Positions 7,702 to 14,721 of a DNA stretch of 14,834 nucleotides are shown one piece after another. Position 1 is the stretch's first letter, and every line of letters begins with the position of its first letter. This DNA comes from Chryseosolibacter sp964563295 (GTDB lineage: Bacteria; Bacteroidota; Bacteroidia; Cytophagales; Cyclobacteriaceae), in contig CAZLWX010000095.1 of the NCBI GenBank assembly GCA_964563295.1, positions 1 through 14,834 on the forward strand. The letters are read 5' to 3'. The notes below the pieces were generated by a model that did not search any database, had not been told where the DNA came from, and saw nothing but the letters and a program-made list of their open reading frames with translations. The position numbers and the translations under genes are program-made.

Positions 7702-8553
7702 GTGCTCCCCACAACCACAGACATCCAGCCGATCTCCGACATCGACATCGCCGACCTCAAAAAGATCGCTGCGCTGGTGTATTCCAAATACGGTTACGAC
7801 TTCCGCGACTACGCGATGTCGTCATTCAAGCGCAGGATCCTGAGAATACTACAGATCCATCGGCTCACGGTCGACACGCTGCTCAAGAAGCTCAACGACA
7901 GGCCGGACTTCATTACCGAATTCCTCGATGAGATCACGGTCAATACCACGGAACTGTTCCGCGACCCTGGCTTCTGGCGTTTACTCCGCCAGGAGATTGT
8001 TCCGGCCATTCTGCTCAACACCACCCAATTCCGCGTCCTGCACGCCGGATGTTCCTCTGGAGAGGAGGTGCTCTCCATGGCTATCCTCCTGCAAGAGATG
8101 GGATTGTATGATCAGGTAGGAATTACCGCGACCGACATCGACAGCGTAATCCTCGAAAAAGCAAGAGCAGCGACGTATTCGGCGAAAAGCATGGAGCTAA
8201 ACGAGAAAAACTATATCCGTTTCGAAGGAAAAGCCACGCTCAGGCAATACTACTCCGAAGAAAATGGCAAGGCCGTATTTAACCGCCAACTCCTGCGCAA
8301 TGTGGAATTCCGCAAGCATGACCTGGTGACTGGAGACGTGTTCAACAAATTCGACCTGATCCTCTGCCGGAACGTGATGATCTACTTCAACCAGAAGCTG
8401 CAGAGTGATGTTGTGAAAAAATTGCACGGCAGCCTTTTCAAATACGGTTACCTGTGCATCGGAAACAAGGAGTCGATCATCTGGTGCGACTACGCGAACC
8501 GGTTCCTCACCGTCAATCACGAAGAGAAAGTCTTTAGAAAGATTCGCGACTAA
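7702..8553 (+). CDS. cheR: CheR-type protein-glutamate O-methyltransferase
   Basis: CheR moves a methyl group from S-adenosylmethionine to glutamate side chains on sensory helices. The 283-residue protein has the N-terminal helical domain (about 10-75) with RRILRILQ, and the linker motif VNTTELFRDP. The SAM-binding motif is LHAGCSSGEE (about 113-122), followed by the acidic ITATDID loop. The catalytic-domain signature FDLILCRNVMIYF lies at about 217-229. All standard motifs look intact and the length is normal. It starts at GTG 7702, 24 nt after the HisKA gene, behind an A-rich leader. CheB follows 12 nt later. No CheA, CheW, CheY or classical MCP is in the window, so the substrate is probably a sensor in this operon and not a flagellar receptor; this is inference. 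Confidence 0.95.
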   Translation: MLPTTTDIQPISDIDIADLKKIAALVYSKYGYDFRDYAMSSFKRRILRILQIHRLTVDTLLKKLNDRPDFITEFLDEITVNTTELFRDPGFWRLLRQEIVPAILLNTTQFRVLHAGCSSGEEVLSMAILLQEMGLYDQVGITATDIDSVILEKARAATYSAKSMELNEKNYIRFEGKATLRQYYSEENGKAVFNRQLLRNVEFRKHDLVTGDVFNKFDLILCRNVMIYFNQKLQSDVVKKLHGSLFKYGYLCIGNKESIIWCDYANRFLTVNHEEKVFRKIRD

Positions 8554-8565
8554 AATCAAACGACG

Positions 8566-9159
8566 GTGACGAAATACAATCTCCATTCATCATACAAGGC
8601 TGTGGCCATCGGCGGATCTGCGGGCAGCTTCCAGGGTATCATTCGCATCCTGTCGCGTATCCCTGTTGACTTCTCGCTGCCGATCATCATTGCGATGCAT
8701 CGCCTGAAGCACGTACGTCACGGCTTCATGGAGGTTGTTGGTATGAAAAGTCGCCTCAAGGTTGTTGAACCCGAAGACAAGGAGCCGATCCGAAGAGGGA
8801 TCGTGTATCTGGCACCGGCGAACTATCACCTGTCCGTGGAGTTGGGCAATCATTTTTCGCTTTCCACAGAAGAGATGGTGAACAGCTCACGCCCCGCCAT
8901 CGACATCACGCTCGCCAGCGCGGCGTATGCCTACCGGAATAACCTTGTCGGGATATTGTTGTCGGGAGCCAATCGCGACGGCGGTCAGGGCATGAAAAGC
9001 ATAAAAGAAAAGGGTGGGCTGACGATCGTTCAGGATCCAAAGGAATGTATGATCAGCACCATGCCAGAGGCAGCGCTCTCACTCACGAAGATCGATCACA
9101 CCCTGTCGGTCGATCAAATGATCGAATTCATGGAAGAACTTCATCATCGCACCAAATGA
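8566..9159 (+). CDS. cheB: Stand-alone CheB methylesterase domain (no receiver)
   Basis: This protein removes methyl groups added by CheR and can deamidate glutamines on receptors. It has 197 residues, only the catalytic half of classical CheB (about 350 residues). The Ser-His-Asp triad is visible: Ser18 in IGGSAGS, His45 in IIAMHRL, and Asp138 in LLSGANRDGGQG. SRPAIDITLASAA is also typical of the family. Without a receiver, it cannot be controlled by CheA phosphorylation, so adaptation here would be constitutive or controlled by partner proteins. It starts at GTG 8566, 12 nt after cheR. Its TGA overlaps the next ATG (ATGA, 9156-9159), so translation of the GAF protein is probably coupled to it. 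Confidence 0.94.
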   Translation: MTKYNLHSSYKAVAIGGSAGSFQGIIRILSRIPVDFSLPIIIAMHRLKHVRHGFMEVVGMKSRLKVVEPEDKEPIRRGIVYLAPANYHLSVELGNHFSLSTEEMVNSSRPAIDITLASAAYAYRNNLVGILLSGANRDGGQGMKSIKEKGGLTIVQDPKECMISTMPEAALSLTKIDHTLSVDQMIEFMEELHHRTK

Positions 9160-9887
9160 AACTCAAACATTTCAAACTCAAATTGACTACCATAACAACA
9201 ACGCTGTTTGTAGTCGGCATTATTGTCTCCGCAGGCGCATTGTGCAAGCACCAGGAGAATCCGGCGGGCATCGCCATCGCGCAAGTCTGTGGGAGTGTCG
9301 GGATCACCTTCTTCGCCGGACTTACGGCCATTCACTTCACGGCCCGATCAGTGCGGCAAACGATCGTGTACCTGGACAAGAAACACAGTGCCATCAAGAA
9401 CGACGACGCGGCTATGACTTCCGATATTCAGCTCGACGTTGCGCCAATCAATGCAATTCTGGACAAGGGCGAAAACATTTCAGATGATCTCATCAAAGAG
9501 ATCGCTCGCCAGTTGGAAGCGGGACAGGTTGCCCTCTACGTGGCGTCGGAGTCTGTTCTCGAATTGGAAACGGGATTTGCCCTGCGCGTCGACATGCCGG
9601 ATTCTTACACCTGCAACTTCGGAGAAGGGCTCGTGGGCAGGGTAGCGAAGGAGGCCAGGAGTTTATACATCGACGATGTGCCTTCAGGATACATCCGGGT
9701 TTTTTCCGGGCTTGGTGCCGCGTCGCCGACTTACTTGGCCATCATTCCACTCCAAGATGAGGGTGAGACGAAAGGCGTTCTGGAACTCGCACTCTTCCGG
9801 CCACTTTCGCCCGCCACAATTGCCGAACTCGAAAACATTGGAAAACGCTGGGCACAAGCCGGATTGAAGCAAACGAACGCCATATGA
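9156..9887 (+). CDS. Two-helix membrane protein with GAF domain
   Basis: This 243-residue protein starts at ATG 9156, inside the cheB stop; the frame is open further upstream but that part overlaps cheB and is not used. Two hydrophobic helices (about 9-30 and 38-61) form a hairpin without a real periplasmic domain. A single GAF domain follows at about 105-235. The GAF resembles the ones in the MCP-like sensor and in the SpoIIE protein: compare GEGLVGRV and VPSGYIRVFSGLG here with GEGITGQC and VPTDYVRITSGLG at 4463-6526. There is no enzymatic domain. It ends in an ATGA overlap (9884-9887) with the SpoIIE gene, so it is probably made in step with the phosphatase and may be its membrane partner. 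The GAF ligand is unknown. Confidence 0.87.
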   Translation: MKLKHFKLKLTTITTTLFVVGIIVSAGALCKHQENPAGIAIAQVCGSVGITFFAGLTAIHFTARSVRQTIVYLDKKHSAIKNDDAAMTSDIQLDVAPINAILDKGENISDDLIKEIARQLEAGQVALYVASESVLELETGFALRVDMPDSYTCNFGEGLVGRVAKEARSLYIDDVPSGYIRVFSGLGAASPTYLAIIPLQDEGETKGVLELALFRPLSPATIAELENIGKRWAQAGLKQTNAI

Positions 9888-12511
9888 AAATCCGGAATAT
9901 CAAGATCAGCCTGAAGATCGCGCTCTTCGTATTGTTCATCGCGGCGACGGCCGTAGTGGCGGTGATCCAATTGAACAGTCAGGGATCCCTGCCCTTCAAC
10001 ACTCAATATTATATAAGGGCCGGATTTGTGATCTGTGCGTTTTCGTTCACCGTATCGCTGATCTTCGCAGGATCAGTATTGCGCCCGCTTGACGCGATGC
10101 ATTTCGTCCTCCGGATGGTGTCGAAAGGTGAGCTGCCGGAACAAGCACCCGAGCGATACCGAGACGAGTTCGGCAAGATACAGGAGCGTGTCAACGACCT
10201 GGTAGAAATGCTGAAGCGCAATGCGCGTTTCGCAAAGGAAGTCGGTGAAGGAAATTTTGATACCCCCTTCCATCCCGCCAGCGTCAACGACTCGCTCGGT
10301 CTAGCCTTGATCAACATGCGCAACAACCTCCAGGCCAACGATCGCAAAGAGAAGGAACACAACTGGATCGTCATCGGCCTCGCGGAAGCTGGAAATATCC
10401 TTCGCGCCCATGACTCATTGAAAGACCTCGGTGACGATATCATCAGGTTCACCGTCGGGAAAGTCGACGCCATCCAGGGAGCCTTCTATCTCGTGAACGG
10501 CTCTTCTATCGAACTATCAAGCGCGTTCGCCTACAACCGCAAAAAATATATTCAAAAAACACTGGCCATCGGCGAAGGGCTCGTCGGAGAGGCTGTTGCA
10601 GAAAAAGACCTGATCCTGCGCACGGAGATACCCGACTGCTATTTGTCTATCTCCTCCGGTATCCTCGGCGACAAGAAGCCTTCATGCATCCTGATCATGC
10701 CGCTCATCGCCAATGACGAGGTACTTGGAGCGATCGAACTCGCAGGCTTCGAAAAATTCAGCGCCACGCAGATAAACTTCATTAAGGAGCTCAGCGTGAT
10801 GCTGGCGCGCACCATCTTCAACATCACCGTAAACGAGCGGACGCGTGCCCTGTTGGCGGAAGCACAGTCCATGAGCAATGACCTGAAGGAACAACAAGAG
10901 ATACTTCGTCAGAACGCCGAAGAGATGCAGGCTTCACAGGAAGAGTTGACACGGTCGAACGCCAAGCTCGAGGAACAGATTGAAGAAGTGAACCGCACGC
11001 GTAGCCGGATGCAGCTGCTCCTGGAGAACGCTTCCGAGGTCATCACCATTTATGAGGAAGATGGCACGATCCGATACATCTCGCCGTCCGTCCAGACCAT
11101 TCTCGGATATGCGCCCGCGGCGATGCAGGGTGCCCGCGACCTGGAGAACGTGCATCCCGACAGCCGGGACGTCTACATGGACCTCTTCCAACGGATGAAG
11201 TATTCGACCGGGATGAAGGTGACCGCTCAATTTCAATACAAGACCAGCGATGGGGATTACATCTGGCTTGAGGCGACGGGTACGAATTTCATGTCGAACG
11301 CGGCTATCCACGGATATGTCCTGAACTCACGCGACATCACGCAACACCGCAGAGCTGAACAGGAGCAACGGATGAGAAGTAAGATGCAGGCGCTGTCGGA
11401 AAACTCGCCCGACCTGATCACGCGACTGGAGAATGGCCTGATTAGTTACATCAACCCCATCATCAGACATTACACTGGTTCCGATACGGACGCTTTCCTC
11501 CATAAAGAGGCGAGTAGCGTTGCGCTGGACAAGTCGGTACTCGAAAACTGGCTGCAAATCACTGAAGAGGTGAGTCGCACGGAAACGACGATCTCGAAGG
11601 AAATGAATTTCCCGTCGATACTCGGAAACCGCGTCATGCAGGTGAATGCGATTCCGGAGTTCGACGAACAACAGAAATTGGAGTCCGTACTGGTGGTGTC
11701 GCATGATGTGACCGAAAGAAAGTTGATAGAAATCGACATCCAGCACAAAAACAAGAACATCAACGACTCGATCAACTACGCGAGACGCATCCAGAACGCG
11801 ATCATGCCCGACTCCAACGCGATCTCATCGGCGCTGCCCGACTCATTCATATTGTATAAACCCAGAGACGTCGTCAGCGGAGACTTCCCGTGGTTCTTCA
11901 AACGCGGGGACGATCTCTACATCGCGGCTGTGGACTGCACCGGCCATGGTGTGCCCGGAGCACTGTTGTCCCTGATTGGATACTTCCTCCTGAACGACAT
12001 TGTGAGAAGCCGGCGGGTAGCGGATCCGGGCAAGATACTCGACCTGCTTGACGAGGGTGTCATGCTGACGCTGCGACAAGATCAGTTCGACGCAGCAACC
12101 AAAGATGGAATGGATATCGCCTTATGCCGTATCAATGTCAAGGCCGGAGTCGTGGAGTACGCCGGCGCCCACCGTCCACTCTATGTTATGAAAGAGAGCG
12201 GTCTGGAGGAAATCAAGGGCAACCGATTCCCTGTCGGCGGTGGCAAGTTCAAGAACAGGACCAATTTCACCACTACGCGAGTCCAGATGACCCCGGGTGA
12301 CGGAATCTACTTCTGTTCGGATGGTTTCCCCGATCAATTCGGTGGACCGGAGAAAAGCAAGTTTGGATCAAAACGACTGCGCGAGCTGATCCAGCAACTG
12401 CATCATAAGCCTGCTATTGAGTCGGCGACGACATTCAAAGAAGAGTGGGAAGCCTGGCGCGGCGACGAGAAACAAACCGATGACGTGTTGTTGATCGGGA
12501 TCAAATTTTAG
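9884..12511 (+). CDS. Membrane HAMP-GAF-PAS-PAS sensor with SpoIIE/PP2C serine phosphatase output (SiaA-like role)
   Basis: This 875-residue protein has TM helices at about 8-29 and 43-63, a HAMP domain at 64-116, a GAF domain at about 165-312, a Glu-rich coiled coil at 318-375, PAS domains at about 376-490 and 497-613, and a SpoIIE phosphatase at about 635-875. Metal-binding positions are kept: SGDF (Asp667), VDCTGHG (Asp684), DGMD (744), SDGFPDQ (Asp813) and TDDVLL (866-867). SGDFPW has Pro where Tyr is usual in SGDFYW. The short loop between the TM helices leaves little periplasmic sensor, so input probably comes through the GAF/PAS domains. Genes for a SiaB-family kinase and a SiaC-family protein follow directly, and SiaA of Pseudomonas is likewise a membrane PP2C phosphatase. 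I infer that it dephosphorylates the SiaC-like protein. The HAMP-GAF half is paralogous to the sensor at 4463. Confidence 0.93.
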   Translation: MKIRNIKISLKIALFVLFIAATAVVAVIQLNSQGSLPFNTQYYIRAGFVICAFSFTVSLIFAGSVLRPLDAMHFVLRMVSKGELPEQAPERYRDEFGKIQERVNDLVEMLKRNARFAKEVGEGNFDTPFHPASVNDSLGLALINMRNNLQANDRKEKEHNWIVIGLAEAGNILRAHDSLKDLGDDIIRFTVGKVDAIQGAFYLVNGSSIELSSAFAYNRKKYIQKTLAIGEGLVGEAVAEKDLILRTEIPDCYLSISSGILGDKKPSCILIMPLIANDEVLGAIELAGFEKFSATQINFIKELSVMLARTIFNITVNERTRALLAEAQSMSNDLKEQQEILRQNAEEMQASQEELTRSNAKLEEQIEEVNRTRSRMQLLLENASEVITIYEEDGTIRYISPSVQTILGYAPAAMQGARDLENVHPDSRDVYMDLFQRMKYSTGMKVTAQFQYKTSDGDYIWLEATGTNFMSNAAIHGYVLNSRDITQHRRAEQEQRMRSKMQALSENSPDLITRLENGLISYINPIIRHYTGSDTDAFLHKEASSVALDKSVLENWLQITEEVSRTETTISKEMNFPSILGNRVMQVNAIPEFDEQQKLESVLVVSHDVTERKLIEIDIQHKNKNINDSINYARRIQNAIMPDSNAISSALPDSFILYKPRDVVSGDFPWFFKRGDDLYIAAVDCTGHGVPGALLSLIGYFLLNDIVRSRRVADPGKILDLLDEGVMLTLRQDQFDAATKDGMDIALCRINVKAGVVEYAGAHRPLYVMKESGLEEIKGNRFPVGGGKFKNRTNFTTTRVQMTPGDGIYFCSDGFPDQFGGPEKSKFGSKRLRELIQQLHHKPAIESATTFKEEWEAWRGDEKQTDDVLLIGIKF

Positions 12512-12546
12512 GAAGTATTCAAAATATCATATCAAACCCAACAAAA

Positions 12547-13122
12547 ATGACTCAACAAATGGAATTTATTCATGACCTGAATCAACGCATGGCCAAACAC
12601 GAAGTCGTGCTGGTCTATCGGGGTGATTTCACCCAGGAGACCACCAAATCTATCCTGGCGATGGCGGAGCGAAACCTGGAAGTCTCCGGTGAAGAATCAA
12701 ACATCAAGAAGAAGATCTTCAATGTCATGGTGGAAGCGCTCCAGAACATTGTCAAACACAGCGATGAGGGAAAAGAACGCGCTGGAGAGGTTTCACCGCA
12801 CTCGGCTATTTTCCTGATTGGTCACGAGCATGGCAAATACTCGATCATGTCCGGCAACCCAGTGAAAAACGAAAATGTAGCCAACCTTCAGGCCGCGCTC
12901 GAACGGGTCAACAGTCTCGACAAGGATGGTCTGCGCGAATTGTACAAGGAAATTATCAAGAGCACCACGATCTCCGAGAAAGGTGGCGCTGGTTTAGGGT
13001 TTGTCGACATGGCGCGGAAGTCTGGCGAAAAATTGCAATGGACGTTCATCCCGCTCGACGAACAGTACTCCTTCTTTTGCCTGAGGGTGAATATCGCGAA
13101 GCAAATGGTAAGTGTTCTTTAG
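12547..13122 (+). CDS. siaB: SiaB-family protein kinase (GHKL fold)
   Basis: This 191-residue cytoplasmic protein has a GHKL-type ATP-binding pattern. The N-box-like helix is FNVMVEALQNIVKHS (Glu63, Asn67, His71). A weak G1-like SGNPV lies at 102-106. A glycine lid, EKGGAGLGFVDMARKSG, sits at about 144-160. This is the arrangement of the SiaB family (formerly DUF6272). In Pseudomonas aeruginosa, SiaB phosphorylates SiaC on Thr68, opposing the phosphatase SiaA. Here the same three functions are encoded in the order phosphatase, kinase, phosphoprotein. The gene starts 35 nt after the SpoIIE stop behind an A-rich leader. The family call is from motif and context; an anti-sigma-factor kinase of the RsbW type is the alternative, but the adjacent SiaC-like gene argues for SiaB. 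Confidence 0.9.
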   Translation: MTQQMEFIHDLNQRMAKHEVVLVYRGDFTQETTKSILAMAERNLEVSGEESNIKKKIFNVMVEALQNIVKHSDEGKERAGEVSPHSAIFLIGHEHGKYSIMSGNPVKNENVANLQAALERVNSLDKDGLRELYKEIIKSTTISEKGGAGLGFVDMARKSGEKLQWTFIPLDEQYSFFCLRVNIAKQMVSVL

Positions 13123-13144
13123 TCACATTAAAATCATAAGTAAA

Positions 13145-13507
13145 ATGGAAGTTTTAAATCTTGAGGGTACGGCCGACACGCCGAAAATCATTCTGGATAA
13201 GGAGAAAAACATCTTTGAGATCTCGGGGCGTTCGCTGCCGGAAGATTCGGCCGAGTTCTACAGGCCGGTCATTGAATGGATCTCCCGCTACGCGGAGCAA
13301 CCGAATGCCATGACTGAGTTTATGTTTAAGCTCGACTACTTCAATACTGCCTCGTCGAAATTGATCCTTGACGTGTTGTCAAACCTGGAGGATATTGAAG
13401 GTATGAAGATCCTCTGGTGTTACCCGGAAGGTGACGAGGATTTGGAAGAAGCCGGAAAAGAATTTTCGGAGTTGGTTGAATTGCCGTTCGAGTACAAGTG
13501 CATCTGA
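13145..13507 (+). CDS. siaC: SiaC-family regulatory phosphoprotein (DUF1987)
   Basis: This 120-residue protein belongs to the DUF1987/SiaC group, which has an anti-sigma-antagonist-like fold. Visible hallmarks are FEISGRSLPEDSAEFYRPVIEW at about 24-45, given here as two halves (FEISGRSLPED and SAEFYRPVIEW), and FKLDYFNTASSK at 61-72. Counting from the ATG at 13145, the Thr in YFNTASSK is residue 68, the same number as the Thr that SiaB phosphorylates in Pseudomonas SiaC. This agreement also supports the start; the frame extends upstream to 13112 but overlaps siaB. In Pseudomonas, unphosphorylated SiaC binds and activates the diguanylate cyclase SiaD. No GGDEF gene is in this window, so the partner here is unknown. 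It starts 22 nt after siaB. Confidence 0.92.
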   Translation: MEVLNLEGTADTPKIILDKEKNIFEISGRSLPEDSAEFYRPVIEWISRYAEQPNAMTEFMFKLDYFNTASSKLILDVLSNLEDIEGMKILWCYPEGDEDLEEAGKEFSELVELPFEYKCI

Positions 13508-13622
13508 CAAGAAAAAGGTGTCACCAAACGGCCGATGTCACCTAACCAAGCCGTTGACCTTTCAGCCTCCCGTTGTTTTGGACGGGAAAATGTCTTATTT
13601 TATGATGGAAATCCCACTCCAC
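13508..13622 (+). promoter_or_regulatory. siaC-lytTR intergenic region with direct and inverted repeats
   Basis: This is the longest gap within the plus-strand cluster. TGTCACC occurs twice (13519-13525 and 13536-13542, 10 nt between copies). A perfect inverted repeat AACGGC/GCCGTT (13527-13532 and 13550-13555) surrounds the second copy. A hairpin CCCGT/ACGGG (13569-13573 and 13582-13586, 8-nt loop) follows. TTG at 13573-13575 and TATTTTAT at 13596-13603 could be a weak promoter giving a start just before the ATG at 13623. The repeats could be a regulator site, a partial terminator or attenuator, or chance. Confidence 0.35.
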
Positions 13623-14366
13623 ATGATACGCAGCATCATAGTCGATGATGAAGCCAAAAGCCGTGAGAGCTTGAGGATTCTTATCGAAGACTATTGCGAA
13701 GGCATTGCTGTTCTGGCAACGTGCCAGAATGTATTTGAGGCGGAAAGCGCAATCAATGAGCTGAAACCCGACCTGGTCTTCCTGGACATCCAGCTGCAGC
13801 GCGAGACGGGCTTCGACCTGCTCTCCAAGTACAAGGATTTCCCGTTTGACGTAATCTTCACAACGGCCTACACGGAATACGCGATCAAGGCATTCAAGTT
13901 TTCTGCCATCGACTACCTGCTGAAACCCATCGACATCGGCGAACTGCGGGCGGCGATCAGGAAAGTGGCACAGGCGCGAGACACCGCCATCACGGCGAGG
14001 CTGCAGCAGCTCCTCCAGAACCTGAAGGTCGAGTCGCCTGAAAACTACAAACTCGCGTTACCGACCGCCGACGGCCTGGTCTTCATCAAAGTAAATGATA
14101 TCCTGTACTGCGAGGCTTCGGGCAACTATACGGAGATTGTCATGGCCGACAACAAGAAATATCTCGTGAGCCGCACGCTGAAAGAGTATGACGAGATGCT
14201 GGCTGGCCAAAATTTCTATCGGATCCACCACTCTCACCTGATCAACCTCAACGGCATAAAGAAGTACGTCCGCGGTGACGGGGGATACGTTGTCATGAGC
14301 AACGAGAAGTCACTCGAAGTCTCGAAGCGGAAGAAGGAAGGGTTTTTGGCAAGGATAAGGGTTTAA
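13623..14366 (+). CDS. LytTR-family response regulator
   Basis: This is a DNA-binding two-component regulator of 247 residues, the normal size for LytR/AlgR proteins. The receiver (about 1-120) has the acidic pair Asp8-Asp9 in IIVDDE, phospho-acceptor Asp55 in VFLDIQL, Thr81 in FTTAY, and Lys101 in YLLKP. The LytTR domain (about 145-245) has the typical DILYCEASGNYTEIV and YRIHHSHLINLNGIKK (about 211-226). MIRSIIVDDE at ATG 13623 is the usual start of this family. Upstream ATGs at 13590, 13602 and 13605, and an open frame back into siaC, would add residues without family precedent. The nearest possible kinase in the window is the LytS-type protein on the minus strand (67-2541). The gene could also answer to the HisKA protein at 6517. 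Targets are unknown. Confidence 0.94.
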   Translation: MIRSIIVDDEAKSRESLRILIEDYCEGIAVLATCQNVFEAESAINELKPDLVFLDIQLQRETGFDLLSKYKDFPFDVIFTTAYTEYAIKAFKFSAIDYLLKPIDIGELRAAIRKVAQARDTAITARLQQLLQNLKVESPENYKLALPTADGLVFIKVNDILYCEASGNYTEIVMADNKKYLVSRTLKEYDEMLAGQNFYRIHHSHLINLNGIKKYVRGDGGYVVMSNEKSLEVSKRKKEGFLARIRV

Positions 14367-14369
14367 AAT

Positions 14370-14390
14370 AGTCCATTGTCCATAGTCGAC
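14370..14390. repeat. Heptanucleotide repeat AGTCCAT (three units)
   Basis: Units are AGTCCAT, TGTCCAT and AGTCGAC, in perfect 7-base register. They start 4 nt after the LytTR stop codon. A further AGTCCAT lies at 14441-14447, beyond the inverted-repeat element, followed in register by the weaker unit AGTAGAG. Confidence 0.6.
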
Positions 14391-14442
14391 CTGTCCGCCG
14401 AAGTTTAGCGTTGGGTTATGCGGAGGCCACGTAGGCGGATAG
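14391..14442. repeat. Palindromic element with 9-bp arms
   Basis: CTGTCCGCC (14391-14399) can pair with GGCGGATAG (14434-14442); eight pairs are Watson-Crick and one is G-U. The 34-nt interior is GC-rich and includes GAAGTTTAGCG. AGTCCAT-type heptamers stand on both sides, as if the element sits inside a heptamer array. It could be a REP-like element or an RNA hairpin downstream of the operon. No run of T follows, so a classic terminator is unlikely. Confidence 0.45.
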
Positions 14443-14483
14443 TCCATAGTAGAGTAGTGTTGCGAGGAGAGTGATCGCTGCGA

Positions 14484-14518
14484 AGTCCACAGTGCACGGT
14501 CGACAGACCACGGTGCGG
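14484..14518. repeat. Heptanucleotide repeat RGTSSAC (five units)
   Basis: Units are AGTCCAC, AGTGCAC, GGTCGAC, AGACCAC and GGTGCGG, all in 7-base register. The consensus is diverged relative to the AGTCCAT units at 14370 and 14441, which suggests a common origin followed by drift. Confidence 0.55.
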
Positions 14519-14678
14519 TAGTTCCGATGTCTCTTTGACTGAAAAACCGGCCTATGAATCTGACCTGCAAACTACTTCGGTCCCCCGAAATCCAAACCCA
14601 AGGCACAACGAACCACAACGGACACGACGCTCACTGTAATTATGGGTTGTGCAAAGCCTACATCAGACTCAATCTGAC

Positions 14679-14706
14679 CGGTGCCTGGTGACCGGCGACT
14701 GGCGAC
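14679..14706. repeat. Heptanucleotide repeat YGGYGAC (four units)
   Basis: Units are CGGTGCC, TGGTGAC, CGGCGAC and TGGCGAC. The variation is mostly C/T at positions 1 and 4 of the unit, which indicates drift by transitions from one ancestral heptamer. Confidence 0.6.
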
Positions 14707-14721
14707 CTACACGTCCAACTT

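Noticed and set aside
9045..9155. Upstream extension of the GAF membrane protein within cheB
   Set aside because: The extra 37 residues are His/Ser/Arg-rich out-of-frame cheB sequence. The ATGA overlap at 9156 gives a natural start just before the first membrane helix.
13569..13586. CCCGT/ACGGG hairpin as a Rho-independent terminator after siaC
   Set aside because: The stem is only 5 bp and is followed by AAAATG and not by a run of T, so it is listed only as part of the intergenic regulatory region.
14310..14618. Minus-strand open frame of 102 codons downstream of the LytTR gene
   Set aside because: It runs through heptamer repeats and the 3' end of the LytTR gene, and has a low-complexity composition and no domain.
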